NCBI GenBank assembly: GCA_964489055.1
Contig: CAZAXF010000004.1
Coordinates: 1 to 64,000 of the forward strand
Source: 66-474 sp964489055
Lineage (GTDB): Bacteria; Pseudomonadota; Gammaproteobacteria; Xanthomonadales; Rhodanobacteraceae
Length of the DNA: 64,000 nt
Direction of reading: 5' to 3'
Numbering within the stretch: position 1 is the first letter of the stretch; each line of letters begins with the position of its first letter. The position numbers and the translations under genes are program-made. The notes beneath the pieces were generated by a model that saw only the letters and a list, made by a program, of their open reading frames with translations, was not told where the DNA came from and did no database searches. Shown piece by piece: positions 25,682 to 35,811 of the stretch.

Positions 25682-27541
25682 TCAGACCCAGAGGGTCTTG
25701 AGTTTCTTGCGGCGCCCGTGGATCAGTGCGGTGAACGCGTGGGTCATGGTCACCGAGGTGAACAGCGAGGTCAGGATGCCGATGCCAAGCGTGATGCCGA
25801 AGCCCTTGATGGCGCCCGAACCGACCGTGACCAGGCCCAATGCGGCCAGCAGATGGGTGACGTTGGCGTCGAGAATCACCGACCAGGCCTTCTCGTAACC
25901 GGCCCGGATCGAGGCCAGCGGCGTGGAACCGTTGCGCAGTTCCTCGCGGATGCGCTCGCAGATCAGCACGTTGGCGTCGATCGCCATGCCGAGCGTCAGC
26001 ACGATGCCGGCGATGCCCGGCATGGTGAGGGTCACCCCGATCGCGGACATCACCGCGATCAAAATCAGCAGGTTGAAGGTCAGCGCGATGTCGGCGACGA
26101 TGCCGAACAGGCGGTAATAGACCGCCGCGCAGACCAACACCAGCACCAGGCCCAGGATCACCGCGCGCTCGCCCTTCTTGATGTTGTCCTGGCCGAGGCT
26201 GGGGCCGATCACGCTCTGCTCGACGATGTTCATCGGCGCGGCCAGCGCCCCGGAGCGCAGCATCAGCGACAGCGTCTGGGCTTCCTGCTGGGTCAGGCCG
26301 GTGGTCTGGAAGCGCTTGCCGAACACGCCCTGGATCACCGCGTTGTTGAGCACGGTCTCGGTGGTCTTGGTGGAATGGACTTCCTTGCCGTCCACCATCT
26401 TCACCACCGGCGTGGTCTCGATGTACACCACGCCCATGCGCTTGCCGACGTTCTGGGTGGTGAAGTCCAGCATCTTGGCCGCGCCGGTGGAGTTGAGCGT
26501 GACGTTGACGTCGGGCTGGCCGGTGCGCTGGTCGAAGCCGGCCGAGGCGTCGACCAGTTCGTCGCCGCTGACGATCACGCGCTTCTTCAGCACCACCGGG
26601 GTGCCGTCCTTCATGTAGTAGAGGCGCGAATCGGGCGGCACGTTGCCGGTGCGCGCGGCCTCGACCGGGTCCACGTTCGGGTTGTCGGCGTGGTATTCCA
26701 GCGTCGCGGTGGCGCCCAGCACGCGCTTGGCCTCGGCGGTGTCCTGCACGCCGGGCAGCTCGACCACGATGCGCGAATTGCCCTGCTGCTGGATCAGCGG
26801 CTCGGACACGCCCAGCGCGTTGACGCGGTTGCGCAGCGTGGTGACGTTCTGGGTGATGGCGGTCTGGGCCAGCTTCTGGACCACGCTCGACTTGATGGTG
26901 GCCACGAACGCGTAGCCGCCGCCGGGCGTGCGCGACTGGCTGAAGTCGAGGTCGGCGGCGTCGGTACCCAGCGCATCCATGGCCTTGTCGCGCGCCTCGG
27001 CGGTCTTGAACACCGCCTGCACGCCCTTGCCGCTCAACGAAACCGCCTCGTAGGGAATCTTCTTCTGGCGCAGCGTCGAACGGATGTCATCGAGGTAACG
27101 CTGCTGCTGCTTCTTGATCACGGCCTGCTGGTCCACCGACATCAAGAAGTGCACGCCGCCCTGCAGGTCAAGCCCCAGCGGCATCGAGCGCGCGCCGATC
27201 GCCTGCAGCCACTTCGGGACCGTGGTGGCAAGGTTCAGGGCCACCGTGTAGTCGTCGCCCAGCGCCACGCGCAGCACGTCCGAACCACGCAACTGCACGT
27301 CGGTGTTGGCAAAGCGCACCAGCATGCGATCGTTCTTGATCGTGATGTCCTGGTAGGGAACCTTGGCCTTCGCAAGGTCGGAGGCGACCTCCTGCTTCAG
27401 CGCCTGGTCCAGCTTGGCCTCGCGATTCGCGGAGATCTGCACGGCCGGCTGCGGCGGAAACGCGTTGGGCGCGGCATACAGCAGGCCGAGCACCATCGCA
27501 AGCCCGACCAGCCAGTATTTCCAGCGGGGAAAGTCGATCAT
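25682..27541 (-). CDS. secD: Protein translocase subunit SecD
   Basis: 619 residues, the usual length of proteobacterial SecD. An N-terminal transmembrane helix (KYWLVGLAMVLGLLYAAPN) is followed by the large periplasmic P1 region with GLDLQGGVHFLM and ELPGVQDTAEA. Five C-terminal helices carry the signature AIDANVLICERIREELRNG and the proton-path Asp. The product ends in a basic tail, GRRKKLKTLWV. It lies between yajC (52-base gap) and secF (44-base gap). The queA-tgt genes that often precede yajC are absent; the next gene upstream is divergent. Confidence 0.96.
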   Translation of the reverse strand: MIDFPRWKYWLVGLAMVLGLLYAAPNAFPPQPAVQISANREAKLDQALKQEVASDLAKAKVPYQDITIKNDRMLVRFANTDVQLRGSDVLRVALGDDYTVALNLATTVPKWLQAIGARSMPLGLDLQGGVHFLMSVDQQAVIKKQQQRYLDDIRSTLRQKKIPYEAVSLSGKGVQAVFKTAEARDKAMDALGTDAADLDFSQSRTPGGGYAFVATIKSSVVQKLAQTAITQNVTTLRNRVNALGVSEPLIQQQGNSRIVVELPGVQDTAEAKRVLGATATLEYHADNPNVDPVEAARTGNVPPDSRLYYMKDGTPVVLKKRVIVSGDELVDASAGFDQRTGQPDVNVTLNSTGAAKMLDFTTQNVGKRMGVVYIETTPVVKMVDGKEVHSTKTTETVLNNAVIQGVFGKRFQTTGLTQQEAQTLSLMLRSGALAAPMNIVEQSVIGPSLGQDNIKKGERAVILGLVLVLVCAAVYYRLFGIVADIALTFNLLILIAVMSAIGVTLTMPGIAGIVLTLGMAIDANVLICERIREELRNGSTPLASIRAGYEKAWSVILDANVTHLLAALGLVTVGSGAIKGFGITLGIGILTSLFTSVTMTHAFTALIHGRRKKLKTLWV

Positions 27542-27593
27542 GGACAGGAAACTGACGGAGTGGAGACGGGGACCGGGACGCCGGGGCGCCGGT

Positions 27594-27926
27594 TCAAAGG
27601 GACTTCAGCGTGCCCTTGGGCAGCACGTTGGAAACCGAGCCCTTCTGGACGCGGATGCGCACGTTGTCGGCGACCTCCAGCGTGATGAAGTGCTCGCCGA
27701 TGTTCTCGATGCGCCCCAGGATGCCCGCGGCGACGACTTCGTCACCCTTGGCAAGCTCGGAAATCATCTTGCGCTGCTCCTTGGCGCGCTTGGACTGCGG
27801 ACGGATCAGCAGGAAGTAGAAAACCACGAATATCAGGATCAGGATCCCGTATTCGTACATCGGGTTGAAGGACTTGGGTTGCGCGGCAGGCGCCGCGGCA
27901 GCCGCTGCGATGATCGATGACAGCAT
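27594..27926 (-). CDS. yajC: Preprotein translocase subunit YajC
   Basis: 110-residue accessory protein of the SecDF complex. A short N-terminal stretch and one transmembrane helix (YGILILIFVVFYFLLIRPQ) precede the conserved cytoplasmic domain KRAKEQRKMISELAKGDEVVAAGILG. It is the first gene of yajC-secD-secF. The gap to secD contains a short G-rich GGGGACCGGGACG element (27567-27580 on the + strand) of the heptamer family. Confidence 0.95.
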   Translation of the reverse strand: MLSSIIAAAAAAPAAQPKSFNPMYEYGILILIFVVFYFLLIRPQSKRAKEQRKMISELAKGDEVVAAGILGRIENIGEHFITLEVADNVRIRVQKGSVSNVLPKGTLKSL

Positions 27927-28087
27927 GTGGAACTCTCACTCTGGTGGGCCGGACGGCCAGCAGGGAAACTGGCCGACCAAAGACGCTCGATTATGCCATG
28001 GCACGCCCACGCACGCACACCCGGGCGCTGCGGAGGTTTCGACAGGCTGCGATAATCCAGGTTCCCGATCCACGCGGATGCGCCACG
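27927..28087. promoter_or_regulatory. Divergent promoter region of yajC and the asparaginase-like gene
   Basis: 161 bases between divergent start codons; both promoters must lie here. No operator-like palindrome is evident beyond short GC arms near 27935-27965. Confidence 0.5.
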
Positions 28088-28576
28088 ATGCAGCACCTGA
28101 CCATCATCACCACCGGCGGCACCATCGACAAGGTCTACTTCGATGCCAAGTCCGACTACCAGGTCGGCGCGCCGCAAATCGGCGAAATCCTCACCCAGCT
28201 CGGCGTGGCCTTCAAGTTCGAGGTGATCCCGGTGCTGCGCAAGGACAGCCTGGACATCACCGACGCCGACCGCGCCGAAATCCGCATCGCCGTGGAGCGC
28301 CAACCGCACCGGCACGTCCTGATCACCCACGGCACCGACAGCATGGTGGACACCGCGCGCGCGCTTGCCGGGCTGCCGGACAAGACCATCGTGCTGACCG
28401 GGGCGCTCAACCCCGCGCGCTTCCATGGTTCGGACGCGGTGTTCAACATCGGCTGCGCGGTGGGCGCGGTGCAAAGCCTGGACAGCGGCGTATGGATCGC
28501 GATGAACGGGCGCATCTGGGATCCCGCGCAGGTGCGCAAGAACCGCGCCGCCAACCGCTTCGAGTCCGCCGACTGA
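28088..28576 (+). CDS. Single-domain L-asparaginase-like protein
   Basis: 162 residues equal to the N-terminal half of type I/II asparaginases. ITTGGTIDKVY contains the catalytic Thr12 within TGGTI, and ITHGTDSMVDTA (79-90) gives the second Thr-Asp pair of the active site. The C-terminal domain of classic asparaginases, which completes the neighbouring active site in the tetramer, is missing. A natural stop and an orderly end (FESAD) suggest this is a stable short family (asparaginase domain-containing proteins) rather than a truncation. Reaction (Asn to Asp plus ammonia) is therefore not assured. Start ATG at 28088. Confidence 0.85.
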   Translation: MQHLTIITTGGTIDKVYFDAKSDYQVGAPQIGEILTQLGVAFKFEVIPVLRKDSLDITDADRAEIRIAVERQPHRHVLITHGTDSMVDTARALAGLPDKTIVLTGALNPARFHGSDAVFNIGCAVGAVQSLDSGVWIAMNGRIWDPAQVRKNRAANRFESAD

Positions 28577-28586
28577 TTCCGGGCCG

Positions 28587-28736
28587 TCAGGACACGGCTT
28601 CCAGCAGCGCGCGATAGCCCTCGATGGCTTCGGCCAGGCAGCCCCGGCGCACCCGATCCCCGGCCGCATCAAACCGCTCACGCAGGTTCGCCTCCGGATT
28701 GCCCTTTGCCACCGGCACCTCCCGATGCCCATCCAC
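28587..28736 (-). pseudogene. Possible remnant of a TPR protein gene
   Basis: A short frame whose last ~45 residues (ANLRERFDAAGDRVRRG, then LAEAIEGYRALLEAV) resemble one tetratricopeptide unit. It has only a GTG start candidate (28736) and upstream sequence is repeat DNA, so it looks like the end of a lost gene; it could also be chance. Confidence 0.35.
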
Positions 28737-28924
28737 TGCGCACCGCTTGCGCGCGGCCCGGCGGGCGGTACCCGCCCTGCGTGCTGCGGCGGCGGCAGCG
28801 CGTGTAGCGTGCGCTCCGCGCACGACCGGCCGTTGTCCAGCCCGTGCCGGACCCCATCGTGCTGCGCAAGCCGGGAGGACACCGTCGGCTTTTCGCTGTG
28901 CAGCGATGGTCGTACGAGGGTTGC
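28737..28924. repeat. REP-type repeats downstream of the sedolisin gene
   Basis: Holds a GGCGGGCGGTACCCGCC palindrome near 28760 and one arm of the GTAGCGTGCGCTCCGCGCACG family at 28804-28824. No gene seen. Confidence 0.6.
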
Positions 28925-28958
28925 CAGAAAAAGGGCCCGGTCGCAATTGACCGGGCCC
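28925..28958 (-). terminator. Rho-independent terminator of the sedolisin gene
   Basis: GGGCCCGGTC (28933-28942) pairs exactly with GACCGGGCCC (28949-28958) over a 6-base loop. Read on the minus strand, a run of five T follows the stem, about 60 bases past the sedolisin stop. Confidence 0.88.
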
Positions 28959-29017
28959 AGGCTTCAACCCGCACCGGCCATGCCGTCAAAGGCCGGCAAG
29001 GGATGTTGCGGCAAGCC

Positions 29018-31030
29018 TCAGAACGTCATGCTCCAACTGTTCAGGGTGCCGTAGTCTCCCCACCATGGGTCGTTGTCGATCACTCTCAACTTCCACTTGC
29101 CGTTGCCGTTGACCGACGAGGCGTTGACGTCGTAGGTGGTGTTGATGTTGCCATCATCGCCGTAATCCGGCGACTGCAGGATCGCGTAAGCACCGTTGGG
29201 CGCGTACAGCACGATCTCCAGGTCGCCCGACCAGTTGTGCGTGATGTTCACGTGCACCGCCAGGTCCGACGGAGCCGCGCCGGGTTCCCCGGTCACGTTG
29301 ATCTTGCTGGTCGCGGAACCGTTGTCCGGAATCACGTACTGGTGATTATTGGAGAAGGTTCCACCGGGCGGCGGTGGCGGCGGCGGCGGCGGTGGCGGTG
29401 GTGGCGGCGGCGGCGGCGATGGGGGCGGACTCGTGCCGCCGCTGCCCGCGACGTTGCCCACGAAGCTGGCGATGTTGATCGAACCGAAGCCGGTGGTGTA
29501 GTCCCAACCGGTTGCGGCCGTTTCGCCGTTGTTGTTGCCCGACGTCACGTCATGGAAGTCGCTCGCATAGTTCGATGCGGCATCCTGGTAGATCAGCGGC
29601 GCGGCGAATCCCAGGCTCGGGTCGGCCGCCAGCGTGCGCGCCCAGATACCGACGAACAGCGGCGAGGCGAGGCTGGTGCCGCCGATCTGCTGCTGGCCTC
29701 CGTCCACGATCACCAGCGCGCCGGAGTTCGGGTCGGCGTCGAATGCCACGTCCGGAACGCCGCGAGTCGAATGCCCCGCATTCTGGCCGACACCGTTCTG
29801 CCAGCTCGGTTGCGCCTCGAAGGTGCTCGGGCTGCCGCCGGTGCCGCTCCAGACCGTCTCGTTGGTCCAGGTGCTGCCCGAGGTATACAGCGTGGTGCCG
29901 CCGACGGCGACCACATACTGCGAATCGGCCGGCCAGCTCGGCGTGGTACCGCCGTTGCCGCACTCGTCGGCACCGGAGTCGCCGGAGGACACCGAAAAGG
30001 TCATGCCTTCGGCATCGGCTTCCTGAAAAATGCTGTCACCGGTGGCCGCCCCGTTGGTTTCGGAGCCGGTTTCGCAACCGCCGATCGAGACGTTCACGAC
30101 GCGCACCACGTTGTCGGTCGTGGCCTTGTTGAAGTCATCGACCAGATCCTGCGTGGTCAACTGCGCGGTGTCGTACAGGTACAACGCCTTTACCCCGCCG
30201 GAGACGCCGACGATGGCCTGGCTGTCCATGTCCCATTCGCCGTCACCGCTGGTATCGCTGCCGCCACCATCGACCTTGACCACGTTCATGGGGATGTTGC
30301 CGAGGCCGTTCTGGCTCAGGAACGAGGCGAAGTCGTTCTTGACGTTGGCCATGCTGCCCTGGGTGATGATCCCGACGTTGATCGTCGATGCCGTCGCGGT
30401 GCTGCCGGCGTTGTAGATCGCAGCGAAGTCGGTCGGGTTGTGTCCGGTCGCGCTGCCGCTGGCGTAACGGTGCGGCAGCACGTGGAAGCGATGGACCGTC
30501 TGCAGGCCGAGGATTTCATGCACGACGTCCTTCAGCGCGTTGGGGATGCGCACCCCGGTGGAGTTGGCGAAAGCCATCCGGCCATGCCGGGTACGCACCC
30601 GCACCATGCTGGTGTGGAACGCCGACTGCACCGCCGACACCGGCGCTTCGCCGGATACCAGCAGATTGTCGGGACTCACCTTGATGTTGCGGAACCCATG
30701 CCCGCGCATGAACGCCTTGACCCGGCGCACCTGGCGCTCGGTCGGCCCGTACTTGGCCATGAACTCGGCATGGGTGAGGTTCTTGTGGTGGGGGTTGGCG
30801 ATGAAGGCCTTGAGCTGGTCCTCGTTGCGCCAATGCAGCGACATCGTCACGCGCATGGACTTGCCCAGTGCCATGTGGCCGACCACCGAATCGCCCGCAC
30901 GCAACTGCGTGGCACGGGTGACAAGGGAGGTATTGGCAAGTACAGCGGAGGGCGTTGCCGCAAACGCCGCCGATCCGGCGGCCAGGCCCATGGCAACGAC
31001 CAGGGCCTTCATTCGGAGATTGCTTGGCAT
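29018..31030 (-). CDS. Secreted sedolisin (S53 serine-carboxyl peptidase) with C-terminal P domain
   Basis: 670-residue prepro-protease. Signal peptide (1-25, ending AAFA), then the S53 activation prodomain to about residue 190 (KNLTHAEFMAKYGPTERQVRRVKAFM). The catalytic domain has Glu265 and Asp269 in GEWDMDSQA, an oxyanion Asp in SVSSGDSGADE, nucleophile Ser453 in GGTSLASPLF, and the calcium-site FHDVTSGNN near 490. A linker of about 17 prolines follows, then a P/Homo-B domain (NWSGDLEIVLYAPNG ... DPWWGDYGTLNSWSMTF) that usually helps folding or substrate binding. The enzyme should be an acid-active secreted endopeptidase like pseudomonalisin. ATG at 31030 has AGGAG seven bases upstream; earlier ATGs lack a signal peptide. 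Confidence 0.94.
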   Translation of the reverse strand: MPSNLRMKALVVAMGLAAGSAAFAATPSAVLANTSLVTRATQLRAGDSVVGHMALGKSMRVTMSLHWRNEDQLKAFIANPHHKNLTHAEFMAKYGPTERQVRRVKAFMRGHGFRNIKVSPDNLLVSGEAPVSAVQSAFHTSMVRVRTRHGRMAFANSTGVRIPNALKDVVHEILGLQTVHRFHVLPHRYASGSATGHNPTDFAAIYNAGSTATASTINVGIITQGSMANVKNDFASFLSQNGLGNIPMNVVKVDGGGSDTSGDGEWDMDSQAIVGVSGGVKALYLYDTAQLTTQDLVDDFNKATTDNVVRVVNVSIGGCETGSETNGAATGDSIFQEADAEGMTFSVSSGDSGADECGNGGTTPSWPADSQYVVAVGGTTLYTSGSTWTNETVWSGTGGSPSTFEAQPSWQNGVGQNAGHSTRGVPDVAFDADPNSGALVIVDGGQQQIGGTSLASPLFVGIWARTLAADPSLGFAAPLIYQDAASNYASDFHDVTSGNNNGETAATGWDYTTGFGSINIASFVGNVAGSGGTSPPPSPPPPPPPPPPPPPPPPPGGTFSNNHQYVIPDNGSATSKINVTGEPGAAPSDLAVHVNITHNWSGDLEIVLYAPNGAYAILQSPDYGDDGNINTTYDVNASSVNGNGKWKLRVIDNDPWWGDYGTLNSWSMTF

Positions 31031-31482
31031 CACATACTCCTGCAGGTTGGAAGAATGCACGACCATGCGTTGCGAGCGCACGACCGCGCGACGCAAATCC
31101 GCCATGCATACTCCCCACCCGGCGGCCGGGATGACCGCCAAAGCCCTGTTTACCACCTGACACGACGCGCCGGACGGCGCGCTGCGGATTGCCGGCCGGC
31201 GCCCTCAACACCGGCGGCGCGCAGAACGTAAACAATTGTCACGATTGCGTCACGCTGCAGCGCAGCACGGCGTTCAGCATGCAGTCAGCGGGACCCCGAG
31301 GTGGCCCGCCGATTCCGCTCCCGGTTAGATCCGCCCGCGCCGCCGGGACGCCTCTCGCGCACCGCGTTGCGCGCGGCCGGCCAGGGCCCGCGGACCCGGA
31401 TTCGTGGCAATGCAGGCGCCCGCGCAAGGTCCGGGCGCGTGACCGGTTGGATCGCCCCGCGGGTTCACGCGGCGTGGCCGCG
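31031..31482. other. Intergenic between sedolisin and sufT
   Basis: 452 bases. It must carry the sedolisin promoter; AACAATTGTCACGATTGCGTCACG near 31229-31252 is the only AT-rich stretch. No gene, hairpin terminator or family repeat is evident. Confidence 0.5.
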
Positions 31483-32040
31483 TCACATCATGCCGGTCTG
31501 CAGCTTGGCCTCGTCCGACATCATGGTCTGGTTCCAGGGCGGGTCGAACACCAGGTCGATCTGCGCTTCCTCGACGGTGGGAATCATCTCGAGCTTGGTG
31601 CGCGCGTCCTCGACCATGATGTCGCCCATGCCGCAGCCCGGCGCGGTCAGCGTGAGCTTGACGTAAACCTTGCGGTTACCGTCGTCCAGGTGTTCCATCG
31701 ACAGGTCGTAGATCAGGCCCAGGTCCACCACGTTGATCGGGATTTCCGGATCGAACACCGTGCGCAACTGTTCCCACACCACGCGCTCGACATCCTCGTC
31801 GTCGGCGTCCTCGGGCACCTTCAGCGGTTCGGGCGGCGGCTTGCCCAGCGCGTCGGCATCCTTGCCGTCGACCCGGAACAGGCTGCCCTCGACGTACACC
31901 GTGAAGCTGCCGCCCAGCGACTGGGTGATGTAGCCGGTCTGTCCGGCCGGCAGGTTGACGAGGTCGCCGTAGGGCACGTGCACCGCGTGGCAATCGCGCT
32001 GCAGGGTGAAAGGTTCGCTCGAGGCGCTGAATCCGGGCAT
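31483..32040 (-). CDS. sufT: Fe-S cluster maturation protein SufT
   Basis: 185-residue protein. The N-terminal ~75 residues (CHAVHVPYGDLVNLPAGQTGYITQSLGGSFTVYV) are specific to the SufT family, and the C-terminal MIP18/DUF59 domain has FDPEIPINVVDLGLIYD and the cysteine loop TLTAPGCGMGDIM. SufT helps mature Fe-S proteins, probably as a carrier. I use the ATG at 32040 (MPGFSASSEPF); one at 32118 adds 26 unrelated residues. The suf operon is not in the window, so the gene stands apart. Confidence 0.9.
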   Translation of the reverse strand: MPGFSASSEPFTLQRDCHAVHVPYGDLVNLPAGQTGYITQSLGGSFTVYVEGSLFRVDGKDADALGKPPPEPLKVPEDADDEDVERVVWEQLRTVFDPEIPINVVDLGLIYDLSMEHLDDGNRKVYVKLTLTAPGCGMGDIMVEDARTKLEMIPTVEEAQIDLVFDPPWNQTMMSDEAKLQTGMM

Positions 32041-32236
32041 GACGATTCGGGAACAGGTGTGACCGGCACTTTCTGCCGTGGACAGGACAGCATAACAAGT
32101 GCGCGCCTTGCGCGACATTGATGAAGGTCATGCGCGCCGACGCAAGGCATGCCGATTCCCGCGGATGCCAAACGGCACTCGGCGACCGGCAGCACCGTCG
32201 ATTATCATTGACCGTTTCGCCACCGAGTCAACCTGC

Positions 32237-32719
32237 GTGGACGATCCCGTCATTCCACCCGCCGCCGCTGGAATCCGCCCGTCCCGCGGCAGCCTCGCCG
32301 GTGCCTTGAACGCAACGGCGTCGACGTTCGGATGGTTGATGTGCACGCTGGCGGCCGGTGCGCTCGCGGCGTTCGCATCGATCGTGTTGAACATCCGGCC
32401 GTGCTGGCTGATCCTGCTGCTGGCGCTGCCACTGGCGTGGGTCCTGGGAATCTGCGGCTGCCTGCACGCACGCTGGTCCGGCGCGTTGGCGGCGCTGGCG
32501 GTACTGCTGGCCGCCTTTTACGCAACCTGCCTGGTCGCGATCGCGCGCATCGCCGCGGCCACCGGATACACCTTCGGCGCGGCGTTCAAGGCCGGCGGCC
32601 TCGGCCTCACCCTGCAGGTCGCCGAACTGGGACTGGACGCCACGGCCATCGTCGTCTACGCCGCCGCGGCCATCCTCGCGGCGCTGCTGGCGATGCGCCT
32701 GGCTCACCCGCGGGCGTGA
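32237..32719 (+). CDS. Small polytopic membrane protein, unknown
   Basis: About 160 residues with four hydrophobic segments (near 26-48, 53-72, 76-100 and 128-152). No charged catalytic motif or known family is recognised. The start is uncertain; I choose the GTG at 32237 because it begins close to the first helix, while an ATG at 32099 would overlap the sufT leader and add 46 hydrophilic residues. It is divergent from sufT. Codon use fits its neighbours, so it is probably a real gene. Confidence 0.6.
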   Translation: MDDPVIPPAAAGIRPSRGSLAGALNATASTFGWLMCTLAAGALAAFASIVLNIRPCWLILLLALPLAWVLGICGCLHARWSGALAALAVLLAAFYATCLVAIARIAAATGYTFGAAFKAGGLGLTLQVAELGLDATAIVVYAAAAILAALLAMRLAHPRA

Positions 32720-32825
32720 CGTGCGGCCGGATGAAAGGCTATTCCTGATGCGGATTTACGCGGACAAGAGTCGATCAGGAGCGTTTTCACCACGGATTTG
32801 CACGGATGACCACGGATAAAGGCTC

Positions 32826-33050
32826 TCCTGATTAGGGCGTTTCCTCAGCCACGTTGGCGTTGCGACGCACTCTCTACTTCAGTCATTCCGGGGCCATCGC
32901 CGGTTTCATCGGCGATGGAACCCGGAATCCAGCTCTCAGCAGTCAATGCGAAGAGCTGGATTCCGGGTTCTCCCTCCGGGAGCCCCGGAATGACGAACTT
33001 GGTGAGTATCATGCCAACATCAACTGGCTGAGCAACAGCCCTAATCAGGA
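32826..33050. mobile_element. 225-bp MITE-like element, copy 2
   Basis: Ends are TCCTGATTAGGGC (32826-32838) and GCCCTAATCAGGA (33038-33050), exact inverted repeats that extend imperfectly to about 26 bases (…CTCAGCCA / TGGCTGAG…). The 6-base AGGCTC occurs immediately on both sides, consistent with a target-site duplication. The same flanking module without the element is seen at 33226 and 33797. The interior has a long CCGGAAT hairpin and no gene. Confidence 0.85.
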
Positions 33051-33332
33051 AGGCTCTTGGCCCGCTGGCGTCCGTGTCGATCCGCATCCATCCGCATCAA
33101 AACGCTCTTGATCCGTGGCCATCCGTGTTGATCCGTGGCAAAAAGCTTTCGACGCGGATTTACGCGGATGAACGCAGATCAAGAGCGTTTTCACCACGGA
33201 TTTGCACGGATGACCACGGATAAAGGCTCCTGATCCGCTGGCGTCCGTGTCGATCCGCATCCATCCGCATCAAAACGCTCTTGATCCGTGGCCATCCGTG
33301 TTGATCCGTGGCAAATTGATCCGTGGCAAAAA

Positions 33333-33530
33333 GCTCTCGACGCGGATTTACGCGGACAAGCGCTGATCAAGCCGCACCGGTTCGCGTAGCGTGCACTCCG
33401 CGCACGACCGCACATGACGTCGACAACCCCGTGCGCAGAGCGCACGCTACCTGACTTTTGCTTTTGATCCGCGCTCATCCGCGTCGATCCGCGTCAAAAG
33501 CTCTTGATCCGTGCCCATCCGTGGCAAAAA
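33333..33530. repeat. 198-bp tandem duplication, unit 1
   Basis: Begins GCTCTCGACGCGGATTTACG and includes the GTAGCGTGC hairpin and GATCCGCGCTCATCCGCG unit. Repeated immediately at 33531-33718. Confidence 0.88.
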
Positions 33531-33718
33531 GCTCTCGACGCGGATTTACGCGGACAAGCGCTGATCAAGCCGCACCGGTTCGCGTAGCGTGCACTCCGCG
33601 CACGACCGCACATGACGTCGACAACCCCGTGCGCAGAGCGCACGCTACCTGACTTTTGCTTTTGATCCGCGCTCATCCGCGTCGATCCGCGTCAAAAGCT
33701 CTTGATCCGTGGCAAAAA
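33531..33718. repeat. 198-bp tandem duplication, unit 2 (10 bases shorter)
   Basis: Same sequence as 33333-33530 but lacking one 10-base CCCATCCGTG unit near its end, which shows that the small units can be gained or lost. Confidence 0.88.
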
Positions 33719-33930
33719 GCTCTCGACGCGGATTCACGCGGATGAACGCAGATCAAGAGCGTTTTCACCACGGATTTGCACAGATGACCACGGATAAAGG
33801 CTCCTGGCCCGGTGGCCTCCGTGTCGATCCGCATCCATCCGCGTCAAGACGCTATTGATCCGTGGCCATCCGTGTTGATCCGTGGCAAATGCTCTGGCTC
33901 TGGATGTCCCGCTTCGGTTGCCTGCGCGCG

Positions 33931-35421
<1,491 letters not shown>

Positions 35422-35514
35422 GAAGATACCCCTTGATGGATGCGCGTCCGCCCGCGCGGGGACGAACCGGACTTGCCTCGACAGGCGCCAGCGCGCGGCG
35501 CGGTCACGTGCGCG

Positions 35515-35811
35515 TCAGGCCTTGTTTCCGGGTTTGCTGGTCTTGAACATCTCCAGCATCCGCTCGGTGACCACGTAGCCGCCGGCCACGTTGCCGGCTG
35601 CCAGCAGCACCGCGATCACCCCGATGGTGATTTCGACCGCGCCCTCGGCGTGTCCCAGCGCGACCATCGCGCCGACCAGCACGATGCCGTGCACGAAGTT
35701 CGAGCCCGACATCAACGGCGTATGCAGGATGACCGGAACCCGGCTGATGATCTCGTAGCCGGTGAACGCCGCCAACATGAAGATGTACAGTGCAAGAAAG
35801 CCGGTAACCAT
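35515..35811 (-). CDS. pntAB: NAD(P) transhydrogenase subunit alpha part 2
   Basis: 98-residue membrane piece of the alpha subunit, as in three-gene versions of the enzyme. Three hydrophobic segments (5-22, 38-57, 59-80) include the family's RVPVILHTPLMSGSNFVHGIV. Start ATG at 35811 follows a strong GGAGGGG. It pairs with pntB downstream; no pntAA adjoins it, contrary to the usual order pntAA-pntAB-pntB. Confidence 0.93.
   Translation of the reverse strand: MVTGFLALYIFMLAAFTGYEIISRVPVILHTPLMSGSNFVHGIVLVGAMVALGHAEGAVEITIGVIAVLLAAGNVAGGYVVTERMLEMFKTSKPGNKA

Larger units (their letters stand above)
32745..33900. repeat. 1.15-kb nest of CACGGAT/GATCCGTGG repeats
   Basis: A gene-free block of short 10-12-base units (GATCCGTGGCCATCCGTG, TCCGCATCCATCCGCATC, CACGGATTTGCACGGATGAC and complements). 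These recur as longer modules: a module running from TTCACCACGGATTTGCACGGATG to GATCCGTGGCAAA appears three times (from about 32788, 33190 and 33762). Into it are inserted the 225-bp MITE (32826-33050) and two copies of the GTAGCGTGC hairpin (33386-33450, 33584-33648). Similar units flank the MITE at 47455-47800. Confidence 0.85.

Noticed and set aside
25649..27685. Long open frame opposite secD
   Set aside because: Shadow of secD; His/Gln/Arg-rich without motifs.
31189..32121. 310-codon + strand frame near sufT
   Set aside because: Antisense to sufT and through non-coding DNA; no motif.
32745..33900. CRISPR array or integron attC cluster
   Set aside because: Repeats are irregular, of 10-40 bases, with no spacers of constant size; no integrase or cassette genes.
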